A stretch of DNA of 64,000 nt from Diploptera punctata (GCA_030220185.1 JASPKZ010010239.1:886001-950000), one strand, 5' to 3'. Shown: positions 41,963 to 53,223, counted from the stretch's first letter. Numbers and translations: made by a program. Notes: a model not told the origin generated them from the sequence alone.

Positions 41963-42056
41963 CAGGACATGTCCCTTGGATTTTTCCATCCTAATTATCC
42001 ATTGACCTCGATTGGGTTTGAACCCACGTCTCTCGGGATTAGAGGCATCCCTTCAA
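41963..42056 (-). mobile_element. SINE family 1, head fragment
   Basis: Contains CCTTGGATTTTTCCATCCTA, GATTGGGTTTGAACCCACGT (B-box region) and GGGATTAGAGGCA in the orientation of a minus-strand copy. The A-box and most of the body are missing. Confidence 0.75.
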
Positions 42057-42289
42057 AGATTATGTGATAATTCTTGTTCCGTATCTATCTTCAAGGCACC
42101 TCATACGAGATCTACCCTAAATGTATCTTCCCGATCGGTTGGCAATTCATTTACGTCTTTTATAATGTAATCTCTGTCAGTCTAACAGTATTCTATTTTA
42201 ATTAGTTTCATTTTAATATATTTTAATTGAAAAAATTTCAGATTTTATCTTATTTTTTCATTTCTTATTTTTTTAGCTTTATTGCAAAC

Positions 42290-42640
42290 CTCATATTTTT
42301 TCTTTGGCGCGACAGTTCTAGAATGCCCTTGGCCTATCAGCCGGCTGCTGGCCTCACATCTATATATGTTAATCACAGGAGTATATGATCATCCAGCCAG
42401 TGTATGGGTGACATGTGGTCAGCATGTCGGGTCCCCAGCTGTTACAGCTGGTTTTCTCAACCAACAAATGTTAATTACTGTAGCTACCCAAATTCCTCAT
42501 GATGCTGGGTGGGCACCGGTCCTATACTGGCCGAAATTCCATGAAAACAATTCTTTCCCTATGGAGACCTGAACCAGCGCAGGTCCCGTAGCTGCGCTGA
42601 GGCCTCTTGCCTTAATCACTCGGCTATGGCACGACACCTT
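42290..42640 (-). mobile_element. SINE family 4 (tRNA-headed), copy 1
   Basis: The minus strand starts TGTCGTGCCATAGCCGAGTG and has a long tRNA head with CTGGTTCAGGTCTCCATAGG (B-box region). The body includes GGCCAGTATAGGACCGGTGC and CACCCAGCATC and ends in GGCCAGCAGCCGGCTG. It aligns along its length with 58194-58524. Confidence 0.88.
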
Positions 42641-42644
42641 CTTA

Positions 42645-43395
42645 TATGTTACGGTACATAAATTTATCTCTCCAGACAGTACGGGATTTCACTGTAGTTA
42701 TTACAGCCCGTGATTCGGAACCTACATAAGAGTAAACATAGCCATGATCGTTTTATAAAGTTTATGCTTCTTTTTGATATTTTATTTTACGACGCTCTCA
42801 AACAGTTCTAAGATAATTAGCATCGTAATTCAAATCTGAACCTCTATGTGGCAAGAAAAAAGTCCTTCTCAGAGCTGTTTTACTTCAAGCTTTAGGTTCT
42901 TTTACTTTTCGTAAACATTCGACAGAGTAGGCCTACACACGACTTTACATGATTTTCGGTGGAAGCAATGTTCAAGTTTTCATACCCTTGAAAATAATTC
43001 TATCACGTTCGGATTTGAACATGCAAACCTCAGATACACAGGCAACTTATTAGTCCACTTAATTCTCTTCTGAGCACTGTGGCAAGAAACAGATAGATGT
43101 TTGGCACTTTTTTATTAAGCACATATTGTTTTCAATTGTTTAAATATAACGATTTATCTATTTATTGGAGGTTGTACAACAGTATTATTATATCAGCCAG
43201 GTAGGTTATTTTCGAATGGTACTGGTCTTCCCTGAAAAATTTATTCTCATGAAATACTAGAGTCATCTGTTAAAACGTCTAGGTATAATATTTCCTCAGT
43301 TATTTCTTCCTAGCTGCTCGGAATGTAAGATATTCCACTCTTAAAAAAGACCACAAGTTAGAAAATAATAATTGAATGCAAGCTTTCACGGCCGG
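42645..43395. other. no recognised feature
   Basis: AT-rich sequence without recognised repeats. Confidence 0.5.
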
Positions 43396-43399
43396 TAAT

Positions 43400-43681
43400 T
43401 CTTATGTTAAGATGTTCCGAGCTTCGTGGCCGTAGTGGATTACTGGTGTTTATTCCATACGTTTCTCCGTCAACTGCGTAGGACATCTTCAATGGCGAGT
43501 ACTTCAGGTGGGTGTTCCCTGATCGGAGGCTTGACCATTCATAGTCAGCTTCTGACCAGGGAACACTGTCTGAAGTACTCGCCACTGAAGATGCCCCCCG
43601 CAGTTGAGGGAGAAACGTATGGTATAAACACTAGTTATCGATCATGTCCACATAGCCCGGAATCTCTTAACATTAGAAAAT
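43400..43681. mobile_element. large imperfect inverted repeat (foldback; possibly Penelope-like ends)
   Basis: The arm 43401-43527 and the reverse complement of 43548-43681 align over about 125 bp at roughly 80% identity by eye. Shared words include CCATACGTTTCTCC, CATCTTCA, GGCGAGTACTTCAG and GTTCCCTG. The outer left flank holds AAGCTTTCACGGCCGG. Its words (GAAGATG..., GAGAAACGTATGG, AAACACTAGT, ACGGCC) remind me of Penelope-like element termini, but no Penelope protein is present. The open frames at 43358-43683 follow from the repeat. Confidence 0.6.
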
Positions 43682-43689
43682 AATAAGTT

Positions 43690-44500
43690 TAGTAACCGTG
43701 ATTATATAAATATTTGTACTCCTTATTTTTCAGAATAGTATTATTTTATCAATATTTGAAATGTTTATTCAGAATAGCTTATATCTATAAACGGCAAGAA
43801 ACCTTACTACTATTCTTATTACGCTGTAATTATAAATTAGTTTTCTTTTGTAAAAACCAAAATAAAACTAAGTTTTCGGTAAAAGTCAACGACAGATATT
43901 TAATAAATGCTATTGTGTGGAAATTGTTGTCACTCAATATACTTATTTAATAGTCAGGATTCTCAATTGTATTCTAAAGTACGTAGACATAATTCCTTAT
44001 AAGTTTTAGTGTAACAAAATTAATTGATTCTTAATAGTGGTATTCTTAAAAGGTTCAACATTTTGATCTCTGCAATATGCTGAAAATATAATTTGTAATC
44101 AGAATCAATGACACAAACATGGCAGAAAACATATGAGCGCCTATGGGTTAATTTTATTATTATTATAAAAATATGTTGCATAAAATTTCGAATGACCGTT
44201 TCAGTGGTAAAACAATAAGCTCGCTTAAGTGTAATGGGTTTTACTCTAGCCTCTAACCACAGAAATACTCTCTTTGAATATAAAAATTTGAATCAGAGTC
44301 AACATGCCTTCTGAAGAATCTCAGCAGTTACCTTATACGAAAAGAAGCTGAATCTCGTTAATAAAACTGAAATTAAGATCGAAAATGTGCAACACGCTAA
44401 CCATATAACTTCCTGTAGTGTCTTCTACTTGTCATTGAAAAGAAATAACTCTGTCAGAAATGTCTCCTGAAAGATTCTTTACCATGGATAGATTTATTTT
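43690..44500. other. AT-rich sequence, no recognised feature
   Basis: The 78-codon frame at 43714-43950 has no motif. Confidence 0.5.
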
Positions 44501-44504
44501 AATA

Positions 44505-44885
44505 TGTTTAGTATCAAACGGCTTTGTGGTTCAGAGTTTAGGATATTGACAAGAAAATAGGAAAGGGGAATTGAAGCAGCGGAAATGATAATTTTTATTT
44601 CTGTTGCGGAATTTGCCTTACTCGATAAAACAAATATGTGAAGATATAAGAAGATAACTAAATATCACTAAATTATTAGACAGAATAAAACAAAGTACAA
44701 ATTATTGTAAACAACATGATTAAATAATGAAAGACTACCGCATACGAGAACTGATGATGAACTTGAACCTAAAGGCTAGAAGGAAAGTTGGAAGACCGAA
44801 GAGAAGATGGCCTCAACAGTGTTAAAGAATGAGACCGGAACAAGCTTTATGAGGCTTAACCCATGGAACTGATGATGGTGATGAA
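44505..44885 (+). mobile_element. LINE family B, degraded 3' remnant
   Basis: TGTGGTTCAGAGTTTAGG, GAAGCAGCGGAAATGATAAT, GAAGATATAAGAAGATAACT, GTTGGAAGACCGAAGAGAAG and GAGACCGGAACAAGC, then AGGCTTAACCC and a GATGATGGTGATGA tail. These match family B (34440-34795) in order, with much decay. Confidence 0.75.
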
Positions 44886-44894
44886 GTTTTGTAA

Positions 44895-45292
44895 CAATGT
44901 GTGTGTAAATCTTTATTGAAAACCAGATGTAATAAAAACAGTTAAGTATAGTAGACTTCGATGGACTGGACGTGTGGTAGGGATGGAAGAACGAATGAGG
45001 GGCATGAAAACTTCAAATAAGAAAACTGGAAGGCAAGCGCCCAGTATATTGGCAAAGAATGTGATGGGAGAAATATTATAACTAGGATTTGAGGGAGGTG
45101 AACTGTACCTGTCACGAACAGTGATCTTTATGGGAAACCTGATGCAATAGGAACGGTTACGTTTCTTGGACTGCAATGGGAGGACATGTGGCATGAATGG
45201 AGAATGAAAGAGACACATAAACTTCTTGTAGGAGAACCAGAGGGTAGGCAATCTGCGGGCAGGCCAAGAACAAGGTGGGAGAATAATATTAT
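44895..45292 (+). mobile_element. two successive RTE-type LINE 3'-end fragments
   Basis: 44902-45107 (CTTTATTGAAAACCAGATGT ... GGATTTGAGGGAGG) and 45115-45292 (GAACAGTGATCTTTATGGGA ... GGTGGGAGAATAATATT) each align with the same 3' region of the RTE family, arranged head to tail. Both are old and lack the terminal tail. Confidence 0.7.
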
Positions 45293-45299
45293 AATGTTT

Positions 45300-45950
45300 T
45301 GCAAGGGTTTAATTATAGTATTGATAATGTAATAGTTGCCCCGAAAAGAGATCTAATTCACAAACTACAAATTGTTGCGAAAAACGAAAAAAAAAAAAGT
45401 ACAATGTTCATTTTGAGGATTTTTCCTTTATTATATCACATACATTTTAATCTCTCATCCTATTGGAATCATATGCAACCAATTTGAATGCAAAATAACA
45501 TGCTAAGAACTAAATAATAACAATTTAATACAGAATTGAGTTCAAAAGTGATCTATCTCTATAGAGTGGAAAATGATCCAACACATATTTAACTAAAAGT
45601 GCTATATAAGAAATATTAAATATATATTGAATACTGATTCAGTTAGAAGACATTCGAATTTAATCAGTTTTCAGTATTTATTTTCCATTTAATGTTATTT
45701 CGTTACAATTATTTGCGTCTTTCGTATTTTCACTCAATTTCTCTAGGAATCTGATTAGAATTCACGGAACTGTGGTGGAATGAATTTGCAGTTGTGCAAT
45801 AATTGTTTTTCAGCACTGCTATTAATGACTTGGCTAAATGCTTCCGCCATTTTGTTACATATAGATCACTATTCGCTTGAAAGCCAACTTTAAAAATAAA
45901 TAAAACAGGTCTGGAAGAGAGTATGGATAATTTTACATGCACCATGCCGT
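45300..45950. other. no recognised feature
   Basis: AT-rich sequence. Confidence 0.5.
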
Positions 45951-45952
45951 GA

Positions 45953-46215
45953 TATTCTCTCAGGATAGGGTGTAAGGTGAGATGTTTGCGCTGCCATGAA
46001 CGAGAGTTCCGTAACAGTGTTAGTATATGCTTATATTTCAGATCGTGGTGTTCAGGGCAATTTGTCCTCCCAGTCTGAATAAATAACTATACTAAATATC
46101 TGGTATATAATTGGAAAATGTTAGTCCAGGATAGCGATGTATGGAGAGCTTATGTCCGCGCGACTATAAAATTCACGGTTTGATAGTGTCAATCATTGAG
46201 TGAGTGAGTCATTGT
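45953..46215 (+). mobile_element. RTE-type LINE terminal fragments
   Basis: CTCAGGATAGGGTGTAAGG with GCGCTGCCATGAACGAGAG at 45959-46010, and GGAAAATGTTAGTCCAGGAT with ATGTATGGAGAGCTTATGTC and GATAGTGTCAATCATTGAGT at 46110-46210. Both are tips of the RTE 3' end; the second keeps a GTGA-type tail. Confidence 0.75.
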
Positions 46216-46688
46216 GAACAACGTTTCAAACATGAAAGTAAAGTAAGTGGGATTAGATCCCAAAGAAATAATATTTGTGGTGTGGCGCAGTGACTTGAAA
46301 CACGCCAATCTCTAGTCTCGTACTTATTGCATTTTAGAAGGTATTGAGAATAACGGGAGCGAGTGTTGGAAAGAACTTGTAATGGGGATGATGAATTTGG
46401 TTCTGGCGATGACGTGTTGCCTCTCCCTCTCCCTTTCAAACCCTGTTCCTTCTTATTATCCACCTCAAAAATATCGCCCACAGGGTTATTCACTATTGAA
46501 GTCCTGTAAAATGTTCTGTAATTATTAAGCCTTTGTGAAGTTTTGTGTCGACCAATCCTTAGTTAGGAGAAACATATAATAAAATACTTTCAGATAATGC
46601 TTCCTCATTACTTTATTTCAATAAAACGCAAACGAGTAAATACTTTTTATAGGCCTATATAGATTACATCTATCTCTCTCACTATATC
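46216..46688. other. no recognised feature
   Basis: The minus-strand frame at 46209-46493 has no recognisable domain. Confidence 0.45.
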
Positions 46689-46740
46689 CCTTTCCTTCTT
46701 TCTCTCTCTCTCTCTCTCTCTCTGTCTTTCACACACAATG

Positions 46741-46810
<70 letters not shown>
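46689..46810. repeat. (CT)n...(GT)n(GA)n compound microsatellite
   Basis: A CT tract, CACACACAATGGTGTGTG at the centre and a GA tract of more than 60 bp make the region roughly self-complementary. The Ser/Leu and Arg/Glu repeat frames are artefacts. Confidence 0.95.
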
Positions 46811-46811
<1 letters not shown>

Positions 46812-47890
46812 TGTGTAGAAGATATATAGGTTTTGTTCATGAACTGTACGCAGCAACTTTAAAAAGCCAAGAGCGATTGAACTGGGTGCTATTACTAAAC
46901 CAGATGACAGTACCGGAAGTCACATGATTAGCGATGCGCAATCCTTTGACGTCAGTTTTCTTAACCGATTTTATCACTTGTCAAATAGCTTCTTATTTGT
47001 CCCCACGAGACTAAGTAGACCTCATATGAGCAATATATATATGGGAACACCAGTAATCGAATCCAGGATTCCAGTATGGAATATAATGTAATTAATTATA
47101 TTAATTATAATTCTTTATAATTAATTATTAATAAATAAGTTACTTTGCGGTTTTATTACAGTAGATATCGACATGGCTATATTTTTGTTTCTTACTTCCC
47201 TTCATAACCGAATTTTCCTCACACAAAAATTAAAAATTTCTAAAGACTTTGGACGGGATAGACAGAAAGAACAAACTTATTTTCCTTGCGACCATTACAG
47301 TTGAACCACAGGGAGACAACCGTCAATAGATGTCAATAAATATTTCTCTCTTTAAAAGTTTTTTTTTTGCAACATAACTTTTTTTCAACGAACCAACAAA
47401 GATATTGATGCGAAGTAGTAATATGGTTAAACAGATAGACCATGGAGAATTCTTTCCCAGTATGCCTATTAAAGGAATTATGTAAATTGACAAAAGCCTT
47501 TTTCTACATACTCATAATAAATTGATCCTTCTACTTCTATATTGTTTATCAATGTTAATAAATTGATATTGTTCTATAAACTTTAATTTAACCTTAAATT
47601 CAATAAATAATAATTTCTCGTAAAAGTTATGTGGGGGACTGCACTGAAAATAAAAGTGTATATAACTAATTTTTTACTCGATATCGTGTATTTTGAAACA
47701 AATTTAAGATAGTGTCTACTCGTTCATTTTTCCACTATTTTATTTAAAAAATAAATCTATCTTATAGGACACATTGCCAATTTAAGAGTTTAAAAATTAA
47801 AGCGTCATTAAACATTTTTAAATTAGGTAAGAAAGTTAGAGTTATAGCTTTTCAATAAGGTAGCCATAATATACAACACAGTTCATCCAC
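46811..47890. other. no recognised feature
   Basis: About 1.1 kb of AT-rich sequence without recognised repeats. Confidence 0.5.
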
Positions 47891-47892
47891 AA

Positions 47893-48095
47893 TATCGCCT
47901 TGGTGGTCTAGGGGTAATTTTCATTGCATGTGGTCCTGAGGATTGTGGGTTCATACTCCGTCACATCTGCTAACTTTTTTAAGATGAAAAAAAAGTACAA
48001 GTCACCGGGAGGGCTTACTAAGCCATGGGTCTAAGCAAAATTTAATTGGCCCTTCTCATCCAAATAGTACTCGACTAGGTGTATCTTTGAGGCAA
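47893..48095 (+). mobile_element. SINE family 1, diverged copy
   Basis: ATCGCCTTGGTGGTCTAGGG (A-box), GGTCCTGAGGATTGTGGGTT with TTCATACTCC (weak B-box), ACAAGTCACCGGGAGGGCTT, AAGCCATGGGTC and CTAAGCAAAATTTAATTGGC follow the family order at much lower identity than the three full copies. Confidence 0.75.
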
Positions 48096-48099
48096 TGAG

Positions 48100-48510
48100 C
48101 TAACCACTTGTAACTCGCTAACATCGGTAGGAAAATAAGCATAAATCAAATAGCTTCCTTAAGTAAATGCTGATGTAAGCTCCATTGTGCGTCATGAGGA
48201 TATACGTTATATTCAATCAGAATAATTGGGTAGGACGTCTGACAGATTACGTGGGATTTTACTGGAATAAATATGATTTAGGGTTTTTAATAATTTTCAA
48301 TGTAATTATTTAAAAGAGTTCTCCTGTTGTAATTAACATAAAAATAGGCTTTTTATAATCTCTATAATTCCATCACGTGGTTTCACATTAAACTTTAGAA
48401 TCAAAATTGTACCAAAAATAGTAAACACGTATTTTGACCACACAGGGACAAGTAGTAATATAAAAGTGTAGTTTTCTATTCAGAATTGTAGATTTTTAAA
48501 TCAAAATCTT
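48100..48510. other. no recognised feature
   Basis: AT-rich sequence. Confidence 0.5.
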
Positions 48511-48511
48511 C

Positions 48512-48678
48512 TTCTTCTTCTTATTTAATTGGCGTCACGATCCAGAATGAGTTTTAGCCTGTTACCAATGCTTCTCAATTCTGCCCTATTCTCTGTTAAT
48601 CTTCTCCAAACTTTCATTTTCATAATCCTCAAATTGTCCTCTACATCAGCTGGTCCTAGATCTTCTCTTTAATCGTCT
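48512..48678 (-). pseudogene. LINE polymerase C-terminal fragment with (GAA)n tail
   Basis: The minus strand encodes RIMKMKVWRRLTENRAELRS, IGNRLKLILDRDAN and then a (GAA)n tail (TTCTTCTTCTTC at 48508-48521 on the plus strand). The layout fits the extreme C-terminus and 3' tail of a LINE of the GAA-tailed type, like the ends at 38880 and 49955. Confidence 0.6.
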
Positions 48679-48824
48679 TACATTAAATTTTCACAACAAA
48701 ACTCTTTTCGAAGTTATGCCGTCTTCTAATCTCATTAAGTGTCAAATTCAATCAATCTGTTGGTTCTTCTATAAATTGTACTATATATATATATATATTT
48801 ATTTATTTATTTATTCCTGTATGC

Positions 48825-49604
48825 CGTTAGTTTATGATGGTGATGTACTATTGGGCGTTAGCGAAGAGGTACTAAAGGCCAACACGCACACACTATTGAA
48901 TAACACTAAGAAATTGGAACTAGAAGTAAATATAAAAAAAAACTAAATATATGGTCACATATATAAATACATTATATAATGGAAATGGACACCTAATATC
49001 AAATGAGGGAAATTTTGAGGAAGTCGCTGAATTCAAATACCTAGGAACAATAATCACAAATTGGAATGAGATGCACAAATAAATTAGACATAGGCTCAAT
49101 TCTGGAAATGCGTGCTATTATGTAATACGTTAAACTGTACTTATATAAAACTAATATTCTGCCAGTTATATTGTACAGTTGCGAAACATGGACTCTTACT
49201 TTAAGGGAGGAAAGGAGATTACGAGTATTTGAGAATAAATTTCATAGAATTTTTTTTTTGGAACAAAGAGAGATGAACAGACAAGTGAATGGAAAAGACT
49301 ACACAACAGTGAACAACATGGTCTCTATACGAAGCCAGATATAATAAGAACAGTTAAGTCTCATAAGTTGCGATGGGCAGGACATGTGACACGAAAGGGG
49401 AATGAAAAAAGTGCATGGAAGCTTCTTGTACAAAACCAGAGGGAAAACGTCCAGTTGGTAGACTAAGAATGACGTGGGTGTATAATATTAACTATGATTT
49501 GAGGGAAATAGATTATACAGGGATGATTGGAAAACATTAGCTCCGTGTATGGATAGCTTATGTCCGCGCGGCCATGAACCTACGAGTTCGATAGTGCCAG
49601 TGAG

Positions 49605-49606
<2 letters not shown>
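48825..49606 (+). mobile_element. RTE-type LINE copy, 5'-truncated, about 780 bp
   Basis: Starts at a diverged catalytic box (VYDGDVLLG in place of VYADDVVLLAD) after a TTTA tract. It continues through KANTHTLLNNTKKLEL, FKYLGTII, TLTLREERRL and the C-terminal region to GTGCCAGTGAGTTA. It contains internal deletions, stops and a TTTTTTTT expansion near 49248. Confidence 0.9.

Positions 49607-49646
<40 letters not shown>
49607..49646. repeat. (TA)n microsatellite
   Basis: TA tract between the RTE tail and the foldback. Confidence 0.97.
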
Positions 49647-49649
<3 letters not shown>

Positions 49650-49760
49650 ATGAAAAGAAAAATGAATGCTTGAGTCGGGATTCGAACTCGAATCTCAAGC
49701 ATTCATTTTTCTTTTCATATCATATTTGCCTTCATTGCCAAATGTCAAAAATATATTTAT
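49643..49760. mobile_element. foldback of the tRNA-cassette repeat family
   Basis: 49643-49674 and 49694-49725 are perfect 32-nt inverted repeats around a 19-nt spacer containing ATTCGAACTCGAAT. Each arm equals the 3' body of the tRNA-cassette repeats at 59.8-60.2 kb (GATATGAAAAGAAAAATGAA). The spacer is the tRNA T-arm. The right side continues with the family's outer body (TTTGCCTTCATTGCC, TGTCAAAAATAT). Confidence 0.85.
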
Positions 49761-49765
49761 AATAT

Positions 49766-49772
49766 ATATATA

Positions 49773-49814
<42 letters not shown>

Positions 49815-49820
49815 TATTTC
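49766..49820. repeat. (TA)n microsatellite, interrupted
   Basis: TA-rich tract following the cassette-family body. Confidence 0.95.
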
Positions 49821-49954
49821 TTTAATCATCCGATCAAGTTCAAGCTTCATTAAAATGTTCTATGCGTAATTACACCTTCTTATATTACAAAAAAAAAGTT
49901 CAAAAGTTGTAAGTAATGACTCATCATTTACCTTCAAAGTCTAGGTCTCATTAT

Positions 49955-50255
49955 ATAAATCTTCTTCTTCTTCTTCTTCCTTTCCAGGATTAGGTCAATG
50001 CGACCTGTTTCGGTCTCAAGTCCATCGTTTCCTTGGCCGTCCCAAAGATTTTTTTCCATGTGGTTTGTAGGTGTTGACCTTTTTGGGTAATTCTGTATTG
50101 TCCATTGTGTCTAAATGTTCTTTCCATTGGTATTTGTGCTCTTCTAGTTTATTGACTATTGAAAATGTCTCCAGTTCATTTATTATTGATTCATTGTGAA
50201 ATCTATCCATGCGTGTACATCCTTTTACGGATCTTAAAAAATCCATTCCATAAAT
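49955..50255 (-). pseudogene. LINE polymerase C-terminal fragment with (GAA)n tail
   Basis: The minus strand encodes MDFLRSVKGCTRMDRFHNES, KYQWKEHLDTMDNTELPKKV and GKKSLGRPRKRWT, then a (GAA)n tail (plus-strand TTC units at 49961-49981). F-L-R-S-V-x-G-C/Y and G-R-P-R-K-R-W are C-terminal LINE motifs. Confidence 0.85.
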
Positions 50256-50520
50256 CGTACGACATAATACTATAACTTTAGTTTCAAAATTATACTCAAT
50301 ATTTTAGACTTCATTGTATGACTGATTTATATAACACCTGCTTCCAATCATCGCAGTATTTATTATTAAATTTGTAACCAGATGTGCCTGTAAATTTGTG
50401 ATACTATTTGTGATAATCTTTGTGAAAATATTTCAACGTTCTTGCACACCAAATTTCCAATTACTATCATGTCTTCTTTCACATTACTTTTATTCTTTTC
50501 TTGTTTTGGTTCGTCTTCTA
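50255..50520. other. no recognised feature
   Basis: AT-rich spacer between two minus-strand LINE fragments. Confidence 0.4.
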
Positions 50521-50900
50521 CGTCATGGGATTAAGCTATATACCGTTACCACATCAAGAGAACGTAACCTTCCATCTAGTTATGGGGCGCCCAATATTTC
50601 TTCTTCCTTTTGGTTGGTAGTGAAGCAAAATTTGTTGAAGTCGATTAGGTATCATCCTTTCTATATGTTGGAGAGAGTTAGATCTTGAATTTTATCCTTA
50701 ACACTGTAGATGTTTAATTCGGTTCTTTATTTCATTATTATGTTTCTTGTCTAACAATGTATAGCCTGCTACTGAACGTAAGAATTTAATTTCAGCTACT
50801 TCTATTTTCCTTTTATCTGATTTATTAAGTGTCCAGTTTTCACAAGCATATGTTAACATAGATACTGCCATTATTTTTTAGAATTTTAATTGTGTAATTT
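50520..50900 (-). pseudogene. LINE family B-like C-terminal fragment
   Basis: The minus strand encodes MAVSMLTYACENWTLNKSDK, VAEIKFLRSVAGYTLLDKK and PKGRRNIGRPITRWKV, with a frameshift near 50690. It is more diverged than the family B copies at 34 kb and 58 kb and has no visible tail. Confidence 0.8.
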
Positions 50901-50972
50901 TAATTATTTATTTTTAGAGTTATTTTTATTGTTACGAACATATTATAAAATTTGTTTAATTTTAAGTTTATA

Positions 50973-51871
50973 CAGTAAAACCTGTCTATGAAGGAACATG
51001 ACGGTTCCTTAAATATTTTTCCGTCTTGGCAGTTTTCCTTCTTATAAAGTATTCCCAAATAACAAGCAAAGTATTTAGAGTACTACAGTATCTACACCAC
51101 AAATATAGTGAATAAAAAGTAAAAAAGATATTACTCACATTTTTAGTTAATTTCACTTCCTCTATAGCTGTAGTAAAGTAGGCTGCCCACTTTTAGTCAC
51201 GGGCAAGTATGTGGTTCTCTAGAGGAGATCCATCAAAGCAGGATCATCGCGCGAAAGTAACAAATTCTTGGAGAGCATTCACATTCAACAATGCTTTTTT
51301 GTAGCTAAATATATTCAGCTCTCGTGGGGCATATTCTTCCTCTTCTTTTTCTTCTTCCGAAATTTGAGTTCCTTCACATTTCGAGGACTCCCCTCTCGCT
51401 TCATTTAAAGGATCGACAGCTCGTTCTATATTTTGTATTGTTGCCAAATCATTGTCAAAATTGATAACATCTTTAATATCAAATGCAGGTTCCACGTCTT
51501 TAATTAGGTCGGCAATGACTGTAAGCAGGCAAGAAAAAGCGAGGGATTACCCGTTGTCACACATAAGCAAGGGTATTCCCGTGATACAATGGCAACACAA
51601 GAAGGTAAAACGATATAATGCAGAAGCGTCATATGCAGAATTTTCACGTATGGTCATTAATACTGTAATTGGAACGTACTTAAGAATAATTTTATGTCTT
51701 ACGGAGGTACAAATTAACTGTTGGTACTTTGAAAAACATTCTGTTTCCGCGTTATGAAGGTTTCCGGCTTATACATGACGATTTTACATATACAATCTAC
51801 CGTTCTGGAGATTTTTTCCGTCTCTACAGCTTTCCTTCTTATAAAGATTCCGGCTAAGGCAGGTTTTATTG
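50973..51871 (-). mobile_element. Tigger/pogo-like DNA transposon, internally deleted, 899 bp
   Basis: The ends CAGTAAAACCTGTCT (50973) and AGGCAGGTTTTATTG (to 51871) form a 15-bp inverted repeat with two mismatches, flanked by TA on both sides (50971-50972 and 51872-51873). The CAGTAAAACC terminus and TA target are typical of Tigger/pogo elements. Near-terminal direct repeats (TTTTCCGTCT, TTTCCTTCTTATAAAG) occur at both ends. Only the end of a transposase gene remains, on the minus strand. Confidence 0.8.
51244..51495 (-). pseudogene. Tigger/pogo-like transposase C-terminal remnant
   Basis: 83 codons: an N-terminal hydrophobic stretch (DIKDVINFDNDLATIQ), an acidic centre (SEEEKEEEEYAPREL) and SYKKALLNVNALQEFVTFA. 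Known Tigger/Jerky-type transposases often end in an acidic region followed by an 'eAl.al..l..f' helix, which fits. The catalytic DDE domain is absent. I judge from position within TIRs and composition, not from a decisive motif. Confidence 0.55.
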
Positions 51872-51874
51872 TAA

Positions 51875-53165
51875 ATGCTTCTAACCTCCATATATTTAAT
51901 GTTAATGCCATTTATTTCAAGACCTCTCCTTTTTTAACTCATTCATTTTTGCTACTAGTTCTAAGAGTAGTTGAGCGAAAAGCTTTAATCTTGCAGTAAC
52001 AGCCTAATTTATTTCTATACCACGAATTGAATTATTGAAAGCGACACTGCGTTCTACGTTTTTCGAATTAAAATTGGCATAACAACTATTTTTATTATAC
52101 TTTACAACTTTATTTACATTAAATTATGTAGACGTTATTAAATTCACAAATTCCTTTATCAAAAATAATGCTTTCCCTTATGAATAGTTTTTATGCTTTT
52201 AAAACATACAAAACAAATGCAGTAATAATTATAAATAATCTTCATTTTGCATTTTTTTGGTGACATGTCGCATTCGCCTCATCAGCAAAACATGAGAAAG
52301 AGATTATAAAATTCTACGAGTCTGGGAATTAAAACGCGAATTCGCGTGTGGAACGCCAGTAAATTAATCCACCATTGCAGCGATTTTTTTGTATTTACTA
52401 CCTAGTGATAAAACTCTGAATTTTTATGTCCATTAACCACAAGAAAATCCTGTTTATATGAATACTGATCAAAATACACTTCGTGTTTTAAGCAGCTTTT
52501 TATTCGTGTTCTATATACGTTAAGTTTGATATCTTAAGTGTAAATGCATATTTGATGTTATAACATTCGTTATAATATTTATTATAGTTTTGAATCTAAA
52601 CGGCAAAGACAAAAATACGAACAACAAAATGAACTTCCTGGGAACTTAAGTGTTCTAAAAACGAATCTATAAGAAATCAGGTCAAAAGCAGTTTATTGAG
52701 TGGGATGAATTAAGACTGCGACTAGGTATATCAGGGTGAGACTATATTATGTGACGTCAGTCCATTAAAACTTCCCTATGTCAGTATAATGAGGTCACGT
52801 AAGCATTCAGAACTATACTCTTACAGATAGAACACATAGCAGTGGGTTATTTATTCCGTATAATTGTAGCCATACTTACCAGACTGTAATATGGAAGTAC
52901 TGATTTATTTACATTAACTTCTCACAGCGCGCTTCAAAGGTTCATGCGTATATTTCTTCACAGTTAATTTATCCTGGCTCTTATACCTGGCCATACGAGT
53001 AAATGTCTCGAAATTGCATAAATAAGGAATAATAAGTAAATTGTTTCAAAATTTCCAACACGGGCTGACAATATATCATAAACCTCTGTCTATTAAGAGA
53101 ACTTTATAATCGTGAATCATCAAAGCAAATGCTAGCATAAAATGTCAATACTACGATTCATTTCA
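51875..53165. other. no recognised feature
   Basis: About 1.3 kb of AT-rich sequence without recognised repeats or coding signal. Confidence 0.5.
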
Positions 53166-53167
53166 AC

Positions 53168-53172
53168 ATTTA

Positions 53173-53220
<48 letters not shown>

Positions 53221-53222
53221 TA
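53168..53222. repeat. (ATT)n microsatellite
   Basis: ATT array directly upstream of an RTE 3' fragment. Confidence 0.96.
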
Positions 53223-53223
53223 G

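Noticed and set aside
43400..43681. LTR pair of an LTR retrotransposon or endogenous retrovirus
   Set aside because: The repeats are inverted, not direct, and no gag, protease, integrase or envelope-like sequence occurs anywhere in the window.
46647..46856. Ser/Leu and Arg/Glu repeat protein
   Set aside because: Produced by the CT/GA microsatellite; no promoter or domain evidence.
52745..52760. CRE-like TGACGTCA site as a promoter element
   Set aside because: A single 8-base palindrome without a nearby gene is expected by chance.
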